A DNA stretch of 64,000 nucleotides from Candidatus Woykebacteria bacterium RBG_13_40_15 (lineage in GTDB: Bacteria; Patescibacteria; Microgenomatia; Woykebacterales; RBG-16-39-9b), in the NCBI GenBank assembly GCA_001816655.1, contig MHCP01000025.1:82320-146319 (forward strand), written 5' to 3'. Below, piece after piece: positions 22,415 through 30,815 of this stretch (its first letter is position 1; each line of letters begins with the position of its first letter). A program made the position numbers and the translations under genes. The notes beneath the pieces are model-generated. The model had not been told where the DNA came from. It worked only from the letters and a program-made list of their open reading frames with translations, and did no database searches.

Positions 22415-22666
22415 TTATTCCCTCTCAACCGTAATCGTGCATTCGGCTATCAAGGCGGCGATGGCACCGACGGCGGCTAACACAGGGGCGATCACGGCGC
22501 CGACTACACCAACCGTAAGGGGAAATTCGGCAATTGTTTTGCCTTCTTTACTAGTGATAATGATGCGACGGACATTGCCTTCTTTTATTAACTCCCTGAC
22601 CTTTTCAACCACCTCTTTACCAGTTACCCTAAAAGATTCGTGACTATTTTCTTTTGTAGTTGCCAT
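22415..22666 (-). CDS. DUF4342 domain protein
   Basis: 83 aa. FRVTGKEVVEKVRELIKEGN followed by VRRIIITSKEGKTIAEFPLT and a hydrophobic GVVGAVIAPVLAAVGAIAAL segment is the whole DUF4342 pattern: a UBA-like helical start, two strands, one membrane helix. Function unknown. AAAGGAGG before its ATG overlaps the stop codon of the upstream solute-binding protein gene, so the two are co-transcribed. It is convergent with tRNA-Lys, 3 bases apart. Confidence 0.85.
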   Translation of the reverse strand: MATTKENSHESFRVTGKEVVEKVRELIKEGNVRRIIITSKEGKTIAEFPLTVGVVGAVIAPVLAAVGAIAALIAECTITVERE

Positions 22667-22670
22667 ACAT

Positions 22671-24290
22671 TTACCTCCTTTCGGGAAAGATTATATCAAA
22701 AAGGCCACTTTTTATTTGCCACTTATTAATTGAGTTAAATCTATCAGACGGTATTGAAAAGTCTTTGAAATCTATTCCGAAGACTTTTTTCGAAACTACC
22801 CAAGTATATGTTGGGTAATAAAGAAATATCGCCGGCTCCTCGTCTAAAAGCAGGGTGGTAAACAATTTATAGCGTTCGGCTCTAAATTTTTCATCCGTAC
22901 TCTTCCTGGTATCCTCCAAGATTTTATCCAGTTTTGGACTTGAAATACCGGTTATATTTGCGGCCTGTACCTGAGTTGTATGCCAAAGCACATACTGATC
23001 TGGGTCAGACGAAATATCCTGAAAATTCACTAAAACTTGAAAATTCCTATTTGGCAAAATTACACTCCTAAGGGCGTTGACATCAACAAACTCTGTTTTA
23101 ACTTTTAAACCAAGGTTCGACCAAGAATCTTTAACCAGATTAACAATTGAGTTCAACTCCGGATCGTCAATACTGGTAATTTTCAAAGTAAATTCCCTTC
23201 CGTCTTTCTTCCAGGTATCTTTCTCAAATTTATATTTGTTATTTTCTAAAAGCTCTTTTGCTCTATCTAAGTTGAAGGGGTAGCGTTCCTTTTTTTCGTT
23301 AATAGGGGACAAAAGCGGTAGTTCATTTTGTGAAATTACTGAAGTCGTTCCACCAGCAGCCTTCCATATCGCTTCTTTATTTAGAGCGTAAGATAAAGCT
23401 TGTCTTATTTCTTTGGTTTTCAAAGGATTCCCTCTTACATTGAAAAAGATTACAGCTTCCCTATACGGTAGTGGAGACTCATAAAAGTTCTCGCCACCAA
23501 AATTTTTTATACTTCCAAGCTCCTGGGGGCTTAAGCCTCCTAAAGCATGTATCTCTCCTAATTTGAGGGCTGTTTTCGCATCTGAAATCGTTTTATAAAA
23601 TTTGAAAACTAAATTAAATTTATCGTTTGTTAATACAACTTGGTCTTTCGTGATTTTTTTTACAGAAAAGGGCCCAGTTCCAACCGGCCTGTATTTTTTG
23701 AGGGGAACATGTGAAGGAATAATTCCAATCGTCGTTGTATATGGAAAAGGTGCAAACGCTTCTTTTAATTTGAACTTAACTTTGTAGTCGTCAATTTTCT
23801 CTATCAGCACATCTTTAAAGTTATTCGAGACTGGGCTATTAAAATTTGGGTTTTGGGTTAGCTTCACAGTATACAGCACGTCATCACTGGTAAATTTCAC
23901 GTTGTCTTGCCAATACACATCCTTTCTTAAGTTAAACACATACTCTGTGTCGGATGTTTGCTTGAAACTTTCTGCAAGATCAGGAACTAATTTGCCATCT
24001 TTTCCTAGCTTTGTAAGCCCCCTAAAAACTAGGCTGCTAATATCTTTTTGGGTCTCAGTGATATCGGAAAGCGGATTTGGGTGAGTAGGCTTCCCTACTA
24101 CCCCTTCAACAAACGACGGTTTTTTAAATTCCTTGTAGGCTTCGGCTACTTTGGGAATAGCTAGCGGCAGTAAGATCCGAATTGCAAAGATAACTAAAAG
24201 CAGTCCAATAAAACTATAACTAATTTTTTTCCTGTTTCTGGCAATCAAAACTCGGAGTAACGAAAGATAAAAGCGGATCTTTTTAAGCAT
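22671..24290 (-). CDS. ABC-type substrate-binding protein, family 5
   Basis: Extracytoplasmic solute-binding protein of the peptide/nickel/oligopeptide type (SBP_bac_5). 539 aa: an N-terminal membrane anchor (about 22-48) instead of a lipobox, then the typical VVGKPTHPNPLSDITETQKDISSLVFRGLT start and the KVKFKLKEAFAPFPYT, VGTGPFSVKKI, RQALSYALNKEAIW and NLDRAKELLENNKYKF blocks. No cognate permease or ATPase genes are adjacent, so it may work with a distant transporter or act alone. It lies in a minus-strand run with secG. Confidence 0.9.
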   Translation of the reverse strand: MLKKIRFYLSLLRVLIARNRKKISYSFIGLLLVIFAIRILLPLAIPKVAEAYKEFKKPSFVEGVVGKPTHPNPLSDITETQKDISSLVFRGLTKLGKDGKLVPDLAESFKQTSDTEYVFNLRKDVYWQDNVKFTSDDVLYTVKLTQNPNFNSPVSNNFKDVLIEKIDDYKVKFKLKEAFAPFPYTTTIGIIPSHVPLKKYRPVGTGPFSVKKITKDQVVLTNDKFNLVFKFYKTISDAKTALKLGEIHALGGLSPQELGSIKNFGGENFYESPLPYREAVIFFNVRGNPLKTKEIRQALSYALNKEAIWKAAGGTTSVISQNELPLLSPINEKKERYPFNLDRAKELLENNKYKFEKDTWKKDGREFTLKITSIDDPELNSIVNLVKDSWSNLGLKVKTEFVDVNALRSVILPNRNFQVLVNFQDISSDPDQYVLWHTTQVQAANITGISSPKLDKILEDTRKSTDEKFRAERYKLFTTLLLDEEPAIFLYYPTYTWVVSKKVFGIDFKDFSIPSDRFNSINKWQIKSGLFDIIFPERR

Positions 24291-24295
24291 AACAG

Positions 24296-24514
24296 TTACT
24301 GGACAAATATTAGTCCAAAGGCAATAGCCGAAAAGAGAATCACGAGAAGTATGGTCAAATAATGCAGAATTTTTTCAAAACCTCGTCTTGTTCTATAAAC
24401 TTCCGTCCCCCCGCCAAATATTGCTCCCGCCCCACCACTTCGAGGTTGAAATAAAATAGCAGTAACGATTGAAATTGAAATCCCTATAAGTAAAACGAGT
24501 AAAATCGATTTCAT
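24296..24514 (-). CDS. secG: SecG translocase subunit
   Basis: 72 aa, with two membrane helices around the conserved cytoplasmic loop (LFQPRSGGAGAIFGGGTEVYRTRRG), where the GGAG..FGGG signature identifies SecG. It assists SecYE in protein export. The start is the MKSILLVLL methionine; a longer frame upstream adds an unlike Cys-rich stretch. It is followed after 5 nt by the solute-binding protein gene. Confidence 0.9.
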   Translation of the reverse strand: MKSILLVLLIGISISIVTAILFQPRSGGAGAIFGGGTEVYRTRRGFEKILHYLTILLVILFSAIAFGLIFVQ

Positions 24515-24558
24515 ACAAGGACCACATTTTACCACAAGGGAAGGGGTGCTGCAAACCG

Positions 24559-24954
24559 CTAAACAAAAAGCCAAAAAAAGAAACTGGCTAGAAAACTCAA
24601 AATTATAGAAGCGGCCAGAGCACTAAAAAACGGTGTGAGTTCAAGTGACGTCTGTATTCCTAGCCAAGTAATTCCAGAAAACTGGAAACCAATTATTTGA
24701 AAATTAGGCACCAGAAGTGCCAGCAAATATAAAACTATTACGTTTACTAGTAAGCTAAATAGACCAAAGGTAAATAGATTAAAGGGAATGGAAAATATCT
24801 TTAAAATCGGGCGCACAAAAAGATATAAAACAATATAGATACCGGTTGCCAAAGCTATAGACTCGGGAGTCTTAAAGGAAAAACCAGGATAAAAAGTAGC
24901 TAGGAGAAAGAAAGCAACCCCGATGAAAACTGCGGATCGTAGTTTTTTCTTCAT
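24559..24954 (-). CDS. Phage-holin superfamily IV-like membrane protein
   Basis: 131 aa with four hydrophobic segments (about 8-24, 33-52, 58-84, 105-130). FVRPILKIFSIPFNLFTFGLFSLLVNVIVLYLL is the hallmark of the 4-TM PF04020-type family (named phage holin, but chromosomal and of unknown function). It lies between uvrC and secG on the same strand. A TATAAT box is only 2 nt before this ATG, so the true start could be a little downstream. Confidence 0.8.
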   Translation of the reverse strand: MKKKLRSAVFIGVAFFLLATFYPGFSFKTPESIALATGIYIVLYLFVRPILKIFSIPFNLFTFGLFSLLVNVIVLYLLALLVPNFQIIGFQFSGITWLGIQTSLELTPFFSALAASIILSFLASFFFWLFV

Positions 24955-24972
24955 TAATTATAGCTTAACAAA

Positions 24973-26223
24973 CTAATTTTTATCCGTCAAAAACTGCTTC
25001 CCTCGCAACTTTCTGTGGTAGCTAATAGCGAACCTATGAGCTTCGTCCCTCAATCTTTGAATTAACTTTAAAGCATCGCTATTTCTTGGCAAGATTAGAG
25101 GTTTACTTATAATAGGTAAATATATCTGTTCAAATTTTTTTGCTAGAGAAATTACCTTACCGCTGAAACCTATCTTTTTAACTACTTTTAAGGTGGTATT
25201 TAATTGTGTTTTCCCCCCATCAACAACAATTAGATCCGGGGTGGGCCATTTGTTTTTAAATCGTCTTTCCAAAACCTCGTCAAGCATTGCTATATCACTT
25301 ATTCCCCTTATAGTTTTTATTCTAAATCTGCGATATTCATTCTTGTCAGGCTCACCATTCGTAAAAACAATCATTGATCCGGTAGCTTGCTTTCCAAAAA
25401 GATTCGATACATCGTAACTCTCTATACGGACCGGTTTGCTGGCCATTCCAATATTTTTTGCAAGATCCAAAAGTTCCCTGTCATGAATATCACCAATTTC
25501 TTCTTCCAAATACTCGCTAGGATTGCGAGTTGGCCTAGTAATGTAAGAAACAGCTTCTATTTTATTTTTTATCTCCGAAGCTTTTTCATATTCCAACCGT
25601 TTCGAGTAGATTCCAAGCTCCCTATTTAACTTGCTTAAAACTTCCTTTTTCCTCCCTTGAAGAAAAAGTTTAAGCGAGGCAATTGTTTTCTTGTACTCTT
25701 TTTCGCTTATTTTTCCAACACAAACGCCAGGACAAAGACCCAAGTGGTAACCTAAGCAAGCTCTTTTCATGCCCGGCTTACAATGAATTGAAAAAGGAAA
25801 TATTTTTCTTAAGGCTTTCAAGGTCTCACGGACTTTATTTACGGAAGGAAAAGGACCAAAATAAATCTTTGCGTTCCCCAAATCCTTCTTTCTCGCCGTC
25901 AAGACTTGAGGAAATTGATCATTTGTAATTTTTATGTAGAGATAATCCTTATCATCTTTTAACTGAGAATTAAATGCAGGCTTGTATTTTTTTATTAAAT
26001 TCGCTTCTAATAGTAAGGCTTCTATTTCTGAGTCAACTAAAATATCTTCAATTTTTTTTGTTTTTTCAATCAATGCTCCTTGCCGGTAGTTTGCGTCTTT
26101 CAAATCGAAATGATTCTTAACCCTCTTCTTAATATTTATTGCCTTACCGATGTAAATCGGCTTACCGCTGCCATCTCTAAAAATGTAGACGCCTGTTTTT
26201 TGTGGCAGTAAATTCAGTTGCAT
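24973..26223 (-). CDS. uvrC: Excinuclease ABC subunit C, short form
   Basis: Makes both incisions in nucleotide-excision repair. 416 aa instead of about 600. Present: the GIY-YIG nuclease (LPQKTGVYIFRDGSGKPIYI, residues 5-24, with the catalytic Arg in IKKRVKNHF), the Cys-containing middle region (CLGYHLGLCPGVC), the UVR motif (about 200-220), and the RNase H-like 3' nuclease with Asp in ESYDVSN and VVDGGKTQ and His in RDEAHRFAISYHR. Missing: the C-terminal double helix-hairpin-helix. A TAAAAT box ends 6 nt before the ATG, so it is leaderless. Confidence 0.93.
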   Translation of the reverse strand: MQLNLLPQKTGVYIFRDGSGKPIYIGKAINIKKRVKNHFDLKDANYRQGALIEKTKKIEDILVDSEIEALLLEANLIKKYKPAFNSQLKDDKDYLYIKITNDQFPQVLTARKKDLGNAKIYFGPFPSVNKVRETLKALRKIFPFSIHCKPGMKRACLGYHLGLCPGVCVGKISEKEYKKTIASLKLFLQGRKKEVLSKLNRELGIYSKRLEYEKASEIKNKIEAVSYITRPTRNPSEYLEEEIGDIHDRELLDLAKNIGMASKPVRIESYDVSNLFGKQATGSMIVFTNGEPDKNEYRRFRIKTIRGISDIAMLDEVLERRFKNKWPTPDLIVVDGGKTQLNTTLKVVKKIGFSGKVISLAKKFEQIYLPIISKPLILPRNSDALKLIQRLRDEAHRFAISYHRKLRGKQFLTDKN

Positions 26224-26229
26224 GGGGAT

Positions 26230-26235
26230 ATTTTA
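26230..26235 (-). promoter_or_regulatory. -10 box of uvrC
   Basis: TAAAAT, preceded by TGC (extended -10), ending 6 nt before the start codon. Confidence 0.55.
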
Positions 26236-26251
26236 GCACGCACGGACTAAT

Positions 26252-28138
26252 TTACTCGCGGATTTTCAGAAACCTTGGGGCGAGGACACCAAAAACTAGT
26301 AGAACGATTATCGATATTAGAAAGGCCTGCCGGGGGCCAAAACTGAAAAGTGAGGCAATTTTAATATCATTTTCTTTAGAAATCTCTAAATTTGATCCAC
26401 CTGCGCTGCCTTCAAGAACAACTTTGAAAACCGCCTCACTACTCTTAAAAATATCTCCACCACGGGCTTTGATTTTTATTATTTTTTTCTCAAGTGGTAA
26501 AAGTACCCCAACGCTAACCTTTTTATCTCCAAGCAAACTTAATTTTTGCAATTCCAAATTTAATTGGATATCCGTTATAGCCACACCAGATTTATTGTCT
26601 AAAACAACTTCTAAATCGATTGGAAACCCTGAAACTGGGTGGTTTGTATTTAAAATTACATCTACCTTTGGGTTAAAATTGTAGTTTTTTTCGCTGTAGG
26701 AAGATTTAATACTTTGATTTGTAATTGAAAAATTTTTAAGATTATCTACCCCTACTACGGAATCAGAGAAAAATAAGGAAAAACGATCCGGCAATATTTT
26801 TCCATAGTAATCCGCTCCTGAAGTATCCCCCCATGTTGGATCGATATCCAACCAGGTTTTCTTTTTTGAGTCGTAAAATTGAGCCCAAACATGTAAATTT
26901 TCGCTGCGGAGCGGCTTTCCCACAAATAGTGGTTTTAGCGAAGCGTCGTTTGAAATAGCAACCCCAAAAACTTCTCTGGTTGGGTAACCCGCGGCCCTAA
27001 GAAGCGCAGTAAGTAAATCAACATAATCGAGGTTTGAAGCGTACATCCCTTTCTGTAAAAGCACCTTCGCACCGGTCCTTTCAATCTTACTACTCTTCCC
27101 AGCGTTTGTATCATACGAAAGGTGACTGATCACGAAATTGTAAATATCTCGCGGGCTTTTTAATTCCTTTGCCTTTTCCTGAATGAGACGATCTTGAACC
27201 TGAACAAACTCACTTTCCTTTTTAAGGTTGTATAGTTCCTCGGATGAAAAAACCTTTGCGGGATTAAATTGCTTACTTTCTCCAACAACTCTTACAATAC
27301 CTTCTATATTTACTTCTTGATATCGTCCTGGACCAACAGAGTATTGAAAAATATAGTTGCCTAAGCTGTCCATAGTTGTTTTTGTCGGTTTTGGATCGAT
27401 TTTGTTAATTAAAACCTGCTGTTTTTCTGTATCTGGAGGGACTGGAATAAAGAAATTTTTTGTCAGAAATTGTGAGTTTTTCAAAGGAATTTTGAATTTA
27501 AAATTAATCTGTTGATACGTACCGAAACTAGCCAGAATACCTTGCCCATTAAGTACCTCCTTTCCAAATTCCAAAATTATTTTATCACCCGTCTTGCTCT
27601 GTGATTTTGGGCTCGGTAAAACAGAAAAAACATCTCCCAGGGATGCCGGCGCAGATATAACCAGATTGTAATCTGTAATCTTTTCGCTCGTAACAACCAT
27701 GGGGGCTACAACACTCCAAATAAGACCGTTTTTTTGAACAAAATTTTCGATTGTATAACCCAATTTGAAACTAGCCATCTTTCCAACACCAATTACTTCA
27801 TCGTTTAGATTTGCTGTCAAAACTGTTGAAGAATCTTTATTCTCTGCCTTGACACTAATTGGGCCAATTGAATCCTCGCCAGAAGCGTTCTTAACTTTCG
27901 TCGTGTTTACAGCGACAGAATATTCTGAAACGAAGCATTCCTTACTTAAGTTTTTTAAATCTACTTTTTGTTCAACAATCACCGATTTGTCAGTTTGAAC
28001 ATCGAACCTAATGTTGTAGGAACTAGAAAAAAGGTCGGCCGGCCTACTACAGTCTGCAGAAAATGCTTTTGAAAAAAATGGGAAAGCGACGCTAAAAGAA
28101 AATACAAATATTAAGCAGATAGAAAGAATTCTCTTCAT
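26252..28138 (-). CDS. Transglutaminase-like surface protein, catalytic Cys absent
   Basis: 628 aa: a signal peptide (1-28), a beta-rich outer region (30-290), a transglutaminase-like domain (about 310-450), a further beta domain and a C-terminal membrane helix (about 598-618). In the domain, YASNLDYVDLLTALLRAAGYPTREVFG aligns with the usual G-x-C-x-D-Y-A motif but has Asn where the catalytic Cys should be. The His (LHVWAQFY) and Asp (DIDPTW) remain. It is therefore probably a non-enzymatic binding module. It precedes uvrC on the same strand and follows a response regulator gene. Confidence 0.8.
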   Translation of the reverse strand: MKRILSICLIFVFSFSVAFPFFSKAFSADCSRPADLFSSSYNIRFDVQTDKSVIVEQKVDLKNLSKECFVSEYSVAVNTTKVKNASGEDSIGPISVKAENKDSSTVLTANLNDEVIGVGKMASFKLGYTIENFVQKNGLIWSVVAPMVVTSEKITDYNLVISAPASLGDVFSVLPSPKSQSKTGDKIILEFGKEVLNGQGILASFGTYQQINFKFKIPLKNSQFLTKNFFIPVPPDTEKQQVLINKIDPKPTKTTMDSLGNYIFQYSVGPGRYQEVNIEGIVRVVGESKQFNPAKVFSSEELYNLKKESEFVQVQDRLIQEKAKELKSPRDIYNFVISHLSYDTNAGKSSKIERTGAKVLLQKGMYASNLDYVDLLTALLRAAGYPTREVFGVAISNDASLKPLFVGKPLRSENLHVWAQFYDSKKKTWLDIDPTWGDTSGADYYGKILPDRFSLFFSDSVVGVDNLKNFSITNQSIKSSYSEKNYNFNPKVDVILNTNHPVSGFPIDLEVVLDNKSGVAITDIQLNLELQKLSLLGDKKVSVGVLLPLEKKIIKIKARGGDIFKSSEAVFKVVLEGSAGGSNLEISKENDIKIASLFSFGPRQAFLISIIVLLVFGVLAPRFLKIRE

Positions 28139-28153
28139 TAAGAAGCCTTCGGA

Positions 28154-28543
28154 CTAATCTTCAACTAGCCAATCCTTAATCTTGTTAGATATACCTTCAG
28201 GGGTAAATTGGGATTTTATCAGATATTCGTTGGCACCAAGAGTCAATCCTTTTTCTATCAGTTCTTGTTCGTCCAAGTTCGAAAGAATAATCACTGGCGT
28301 GTTTTTTGTCTTTGAAGAAGCTCTAAGCTCTTTAAGCACATCAAACCCGTCCATTCCAGGCATTTTTATATCTAGGAAGATCAGTTCTGGTTGCCCACTA
28401 AAAGCTTTATCTAAACCGTCCCTACCGTTTTCGGCGATTTTAACATCATAACCATCCAACGAAAGTTTCAATCTGTAAAGTTCGGCTACTTCCCTTTCGT
28501 CTTCAATAAGAAGAATTTTTATTTTTTCTTCTGTTTCTCCCAT
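28154..28543 (-). CDS. Single-domain response regulator
   Basis: 129 aa, a bare receiver domain: acidic pocket in LLIEDERE, phospho-acceptor Asp in LIFLDIKMPGMDGFD (about 58), Thr/Ser switch in VIILSN, and Lys in YLIKSQ. There is no output domain, so it would act by protein contact. Encoded 27 nt downstream of the PAS histidine kinase, its likely partner. Confidence 0.92.
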   Translation of the reverse strand: MGETEEKIKILLIEDEREVAELYRLKLSLDGYDVKIAENGRDGLDKAFSGQPELIFLDIKMPGMDGFDVLKELRASSKTKNTPVIILSNLDEQELIEKGLTLGANEYLIKSQFTPEGISNKIKDWLVED

Positions 28544-28570
28544 TGTTTCCTGCCTAGTTTAGCACAAAAG

Positions 28571-30670
28571 CTACTTGTCTGCAATGAGAGGCAACGTAAA
28601 AGTAAACTTACTGCCTTTTTTAAGCTCTGATTCCGCCCATACCTTTCCGTTATGAAATTCAACAAGTGATTTAACAATGAACAGACCAAGTCCAGAACCT
28701 TTGTTTTCTTTTAAGTATGATCCTGTGGCTTGCTGAAACTTTTCAAATACCCGCGGTAGTAATTCTTGGCGAATACCTATCCCTGTATCGGAAATTTCAG
28801 TAGTAATTTCCCCGTCTTTGGCAAAAAATTCTATTTTTACGCGACCACCATCTTTTGTATATTTTATTGCATTATCAATTAAATTGACTAAAACCTGCTT
28901 TATTTTATCTCTATCTATTAAAACTAGGTCTTGTCTCCCACTAAGTTCGTTATTCACCATTAATTTAATATTTTTTTGCTCGGCAATCGGTTTTAAGTCA
29001 TTAATAACTTCGCTAACCGTCTCTGTAAATTGAACCTTTCTAAAATTAATTTTAAGTCGGCCTTCTTCTATACGAGAAACATTTAATAAATCTTCTACAA
29101 GCTTTGTAAGTCTATTGGTTTCACTGTAGATCTTCTTTGTAACCACCATAAAGCTTTTATTATCAATTTCTCCATCGATCTTTCCAATGTCACCACTTAA
29201 TAAAAGTGATAGGTAGCCATTTATAACTGTTAAGGGAGTTCGCAACTCATGGCTCGCCAGAGAAACGAATTCACTTTTTGCTCGTTCAAGTTCTTTTATC
29301 GCCGTAACATCTCTGATCACACCAACTAGTTGATCGACTTTTCCTTTGTCATCGAAAATAGGAGTGTAACTAACTCCAACCCAAACCTCTCGCCCGTCTT
29401 TACAAGTGTGCAGGTGCTCTTCATAAGGAATAGCCTCCCCTGTAACTAATGCTTTAGTAACCGGATTGAATTCTGGATAATGAACGCCTCTTCGATCATG
29501 GCAGTCAAATACTTCGTAATACGTTTTACCGATCATTTCTTTCTCAAAATAACCGCTCATTAGCTCACTTTTATCGTTGGCTTGGACAATTCTTAAGTTT
29601 CTATCAATAATGAATATTCCCTCTTCAACATTTTCAAATATCGCCTGCCAGCGGTCTTTTTGTTTTTCAGCTTCAAAAAGCTGTTTTGTGATTTTGACCT
29701 CTTGGGTCTTCATTGTTGTCACATCCCTAAAACTTCCAAGCATACCAATAACTTCTCCAGTTGCTTTTTTAACCGGCACGTAAGTCGCCTCTAAATATCT
29801 CGGGGGGTTGGCGTGTATCTTAATTAAAATGTTAGAAACTTGTTCTCCCGAATAAACAAGTTTTTGGGTTTTCAGCGAATCGTCAAACCGTTCAGTATAA
29901 TAAGAGAAGTATTTTTCTCTATTCTGAGCAATTTCCTTCCTAGGAACACCCGTAATATCACGTTTTACCCCAAATAATTTAATAAGGGCTGGATTGTATT
30001 GGATGACGCGCCCCTCCCTATCGTAAAGACCCAAGCCCTCTTTCGTACTTTTGAAAATAGTATCGAGATTTTTCTTCGCTTCCAAAAGTACATTTTCAGC
30101 TTTAATACGCATCTTGATCTCTTTCTCAAGTAAGTTTCTGCTTTTTCTTATTTTAGCCGTCCTTATCCTAACTTTTTGCTCCAATTCATCGTGTGATTTT
30201 ATCAATGCCTCTTCAGCTCTTTTACGAGCGGTAATATCTGATGCTAAGGCTAAAGCTCCTGTGAACTTTCCTTTCTCATTTTTTATTGGGGATGTAGCCA
30301 AGCTTGTGTAAATTCTTTTGCCGTTCCTTCTTATAAACTCAAAATCGTGGCTTTCTTTAATACCTAATTTTCTTCTCTCAAACTTTTTCTTAGCCTCTTT
30401 TTTCCATCTCTCGTCCATAAATTGGAAAAAGGACACACCAACCATTTCCTTTGATTTATACCCCAACATATTCGCCATTTTTTTATTAACGTAGGTAGTT
30501 ATTCCCGCAGCATTAATTGTCCAGATACCCTCCTGCGCGTTATCAACAATCTGTTTGTAGTTCTTCTCTAATTCTATCAACCTTTCTTTAATAGGAACAT
30601 CTTTAACCGTTTTCAATCTGCGTGAGGACTTAGTTTTATTCTTTTTATTTGGGTGGTCTGTACGAAACAT
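28571..30670 (-). CDS. Multi-PAS soluble sensor histidine kinase
   Basis: 699 aa without membrane segments. Three PAS domains (about 32-150, 195-315, 335-455) are followed by a HisKA domain with the phospho-His in FVSLASHELRTPLTVINGY (about 470) and an ATPase domain (N box NLIDNAIKYTKDG, G1 DTGIGIRQE, G2 GSGLGLFIVKS). The PAS domains suggest sensing of an internal signal such as redox or a small ligand; which is unknown. Partner of the response regulator just downstream. Confidence 0.93.
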   Translation of the reverse strand: MFRTDHPNKKNKTKSSRRLKTVKDVPIKERLIELEKNYKQIVDNAQEGIWTINAAGITTYVNKKMANMLGYKSKEMVGVSFFQFMDERWKKEAKKKFERRKLGIKESHDFEFIRRNGKRIYTSLATSPIKNEKGKFTGALALASDITARKRAEEALIKSHDELEQKVRIRTAKIRKSRNLLEKEIKMRIKAENVLLEAKKNLDTIFKSTKEGLGLYDREGRVIQYNPALIKLFGVKRDITGVPRKEIAQNREKYFSYYTERFDDSLKTQKLVYSGEQVSNILIKIHANPPRYLEATYVPVKKATGEVIGMLGSFRDVTTMKTQEVKITKQLFEAEKQKDRWQAIFENVEEGIFIIDRNLRIVQANDKSELMSGYFEKEMIGKTYYEVFDCHDRRGVHYPEFNPVTKALVTGEAIPYEEHLHTCKDGREVWVGVSYTPIFDDKGKVDQLVGVIRDVTAIKELERAKSEFVSLASHELRTPLTVINGYLSLLLSGDIGKIDGEIDNKSFMVVTKKIYSETNRLTKLVEDLLNVSRIEEGRLKINFRKVQFTETVSEVINDLKPIAEQKNIKLMVNNELSGRQDLVLIDRDKIKQVLVNLIDNAIKYTKDGGRVKIEFFAKDGEITTEISDTGIGIRQELLPRVFEKFQQATGSYLKENKGSGLGLFIVKSLVEFHNGKVWAESELKKGSKFTFTLPLIADK

Positions 30671-30729
30671 ACAAGCGTCTATATAACTAATTTTAACAAT
30701 AAGACTATAAAGAAGATGTTTTAAAAAAT

Positions 30730-30783
30730 CAAGACCCTAATCGAGTCTTGTTGTTTCACAATCAAGACCCTAATCGAGTCTTG
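30730..30783 (-). terminator. Tandem duplicated terminators after uvrA
   Basis: Two copies of CAAGAC-CCTAATCGA-GTCTTG, 33 bases apart and identical, lie 33 nt past the uvrA stop. The duplicate unit also includes TTGTTGTT, which gives T-rich sequence on the plus strand, so termination may be bidirectional. Confidence 0.65.
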
Positions 30784-30815
30784 TTGTTCAAATAATCAAG
30801 AGGAAATTTTGATCC

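Noticed and set aside
30730..30783. Two identical spaced hairpins, possible CRISPR-like array
   Set aside because: Only two units with no spacer variability; they follow uvrA and are explained as tandem terminators.
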